Below are positions 63,165 through 64,000 of a stretch of 64,000 nt of DNA, piece after piece. Under the pieces are notes generated by a model. That model was not told where the DNA came from. It searched no databases and was given only the letters and a program-made list of their open reading frames with translations. This DNA comes from Thermanaerosceptrum fracticalcis (GTDB lineage Bacteria; Bacillota; Peptococcia; DRI-13), in assembly GCF_000746025.2 (NCBI RefSeq), contig NZ_CP045798.1, forward strand, positions 2,551,001 through 2,615,000, in the 5' to 3' direction. Position 1 is the stretch's first letter, and each line of letters begins with the position of its first letter. The position numbers and the translations under genes were made by a program.

Positions 63165-64000
63165 TTAAAGACTTAAACGCCGCCGCATCTGGCGTAAAAC
63201 GAAGAAAAGAAGAGGAATAGTGGTAAGGAGCGTCACAACCCCATAGAAGAAGTAAACATCACCCTCTTTTAAAAACACTGCCAGCAAAGCCTTGACCACC
63301 CAGTAGTTGAAGAAGGGGTAAAATAAAACTTGCCATTCTTTATCCACAAAGAAACTACCCAATGGCACAGCCATCAGAAAGAAGAACAAGCCCTTGAGGA
63401 GAGCCACTGCTCCTAGCTGGCTGTCAGCGTATGTCCCTATGATAAACCCCGCCAGCAAACCTACCGGTATGGCCATCAGCACAATCCAGAACAAAGGACC
63501 GTAGGTGGCCTGATTTCCCAACAAAATGAAGGCGGAAAGGAAAGATAAAGCAAAAGACAACCCCACAGCAAAAAAACCTTTTCCCAGGAAATATTCCCTG
63601 ATGCTCAACGGGGTCACAGCATACGCCTTTAAGACCCGGCTCTCCTTCTCTTCTATAATCGTAAAGCCTACCACCAATCCCGCAATCAACACCATGCCCA
63701 GGACAAAAAAGGCGGCCAAATAGGCACGGGCGGGAGAAACAGGAACGCCAAGGTTTTCTATTTCAAGCTGGGTCACAGGCTTGCCGTGGACAAGATAATT
63801 CAAAAGGATCCCCGGCAGTTCCTGGACATAACTGGCCTCGTTTCCCTCCAGTATTACTTCATAACCCTTGCCACGCACTGTTATCCCCGGCACATCATCC
63901 AAGGCCATTACCCGTTCAATAACCTTATGCTTATCTTCATAAAGGGCTACCTGACCGTAATCTTTAAATTTATTCACTAATTCTGCCGGTACATCCCGGC
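63165..64000 (-). CDS. ABC-2 family transporter permease, partial
   Basis: Frame runs beyond the right edge; 278 codons in window. Six hydrophobic segments in the last 170 residues (e.g. AYLAAFFVLGMVLIAGLVVGFTI, YFLGKGFFAVGLSFALSFLSAFIL) with the ABC-2 type core EEKESRVLKAYAVTPLSIREYFLGK. N-terminal part in view is an extracytoplasmic domain between TM1 and TM2. Partner ATPase would be encoded outside the window. Confidence 0.85.
   Translation of the reverse strand, partial: RDVPAELVNKFKDYGQVALYEDKHKVIERVMALDDVPGITVRGKGYEVILEGNEASYVQELPGILLNYLVHGKPVTQLEIENLGVPVSPARAYLAAFFVLGMVLIAGLVVGFTIIEEKESRVLKAYAVTPLSIREYFLGKGFFAVGLSFALSFLSAFILLGNQATYGPLFWIVLMAIPVGLLAGFIIGTYADSQLGAVALLKGLFFFLMAVPLGSFFVDKEWQVLFYPFFNYWVVKALLAVFLKEGDVYFFYGVVTLLTTIPLLFFVLRQMRRRLSL

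Overview
The window reads as chromosome of an anaerobic, endospore-forming Firmicute of the class Clostridia, probably Peptococcaceae-like. This rests on an H-type small acid-soluble spore protein gene, a LonC-type spore protease, a SCIFF ranthipeptide with its radical SAM maturase, GGAGG ribosome sites with many GTG and TTG starts, and the gene order purA / dnaB / lonC / rplI / gdpP-like / yybS / mazG-like / rpsR-ssb-rpsF. No prophage, insertion sequence, plasmid gene or CRISPR array was seen. Genus is not assigned.

Layout. 1-4.1 kb: 5' part of a LysM/G5 cell-wall protein behind a structured leader, the scfA-scfB pair, and six tRNA genes in one minus-strand operon. 4.3-18.6 kb: housekeeping block, all minus strand (purA, a flavoprotein, dnaB, lonC, rplI, a short GdpP-like phosphodiesterase, DUF2232, MazG-like, rpsR-ssb-rpsF, DUF951, MscS, HEAT repeats, CvpA). 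18.7-28.5 kb: BusR-like GntR/RCK_C regulator, remnant of a ParM-like ATPase, seven-module Ig-like surface protein, pstS-pstC-pstA without pstB, decayed family-4 uracil-DNA glycosylase, YkvI-type permease, initiator tRNA, aminotransferase, YgbA-like protein. 28.7-38.4 kb: mixed strands, with MFS, small siroheme protein, NiaX-like ECF component, DUF2334, a sulfoquinovosidase-like GH31 enzyme, BASS permease behind a CsoR/CstR-type palindrome, sspH and an AbrB-family protein. 38.5-51 kb: MFS, a two-gene flavin/iron-sulfur module, HAD phosphatase, then a sugar-acid or hydroxy-acid cluster (aldolase, RpiR regulator, frameshifted ketodeoxygluconate kinase, two 2-hydroxyacid dehydrogenases, tripartite tricarboxylate transporter). 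51-56 kb: DUF441, DegV, a DsrMK-like membrane redox pair, Uma2 nuclease. 56-64 kb: nucleoside ABC transporter (NupNOPQ type) next to xpt under a guanine riboswitch, a radical SAM protein, and part of an ABC-2 permease.

The intergenic spaces are unusual. They carry several sequence-distinct families of short repeats, nearly all with a 7-bp period, often joined to a REP-like palindrome (GGGGACA-TTCC-TGTCCCC). They fill the gaps between tRNA genes, form a four-copy tandem array at 7.05-7.52 kb, and recur across the window.

Two genes (kdgK-like and udg) carry frameshifts in homopolymers, so real decay and sequencing error must be separated. The observations most worth following are the heptad/REP intergenic system, the flavin/iron-sulfur pair at 39.9-42.2 kb, the GH31 enzyme in which the expected sulfonate-binding arginine is glutamine, the palindrome before the BASS permease, and the leader RNA of the LysM/G5 gene. 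All calls come from reading sequence and remembered family features; no database search was made.
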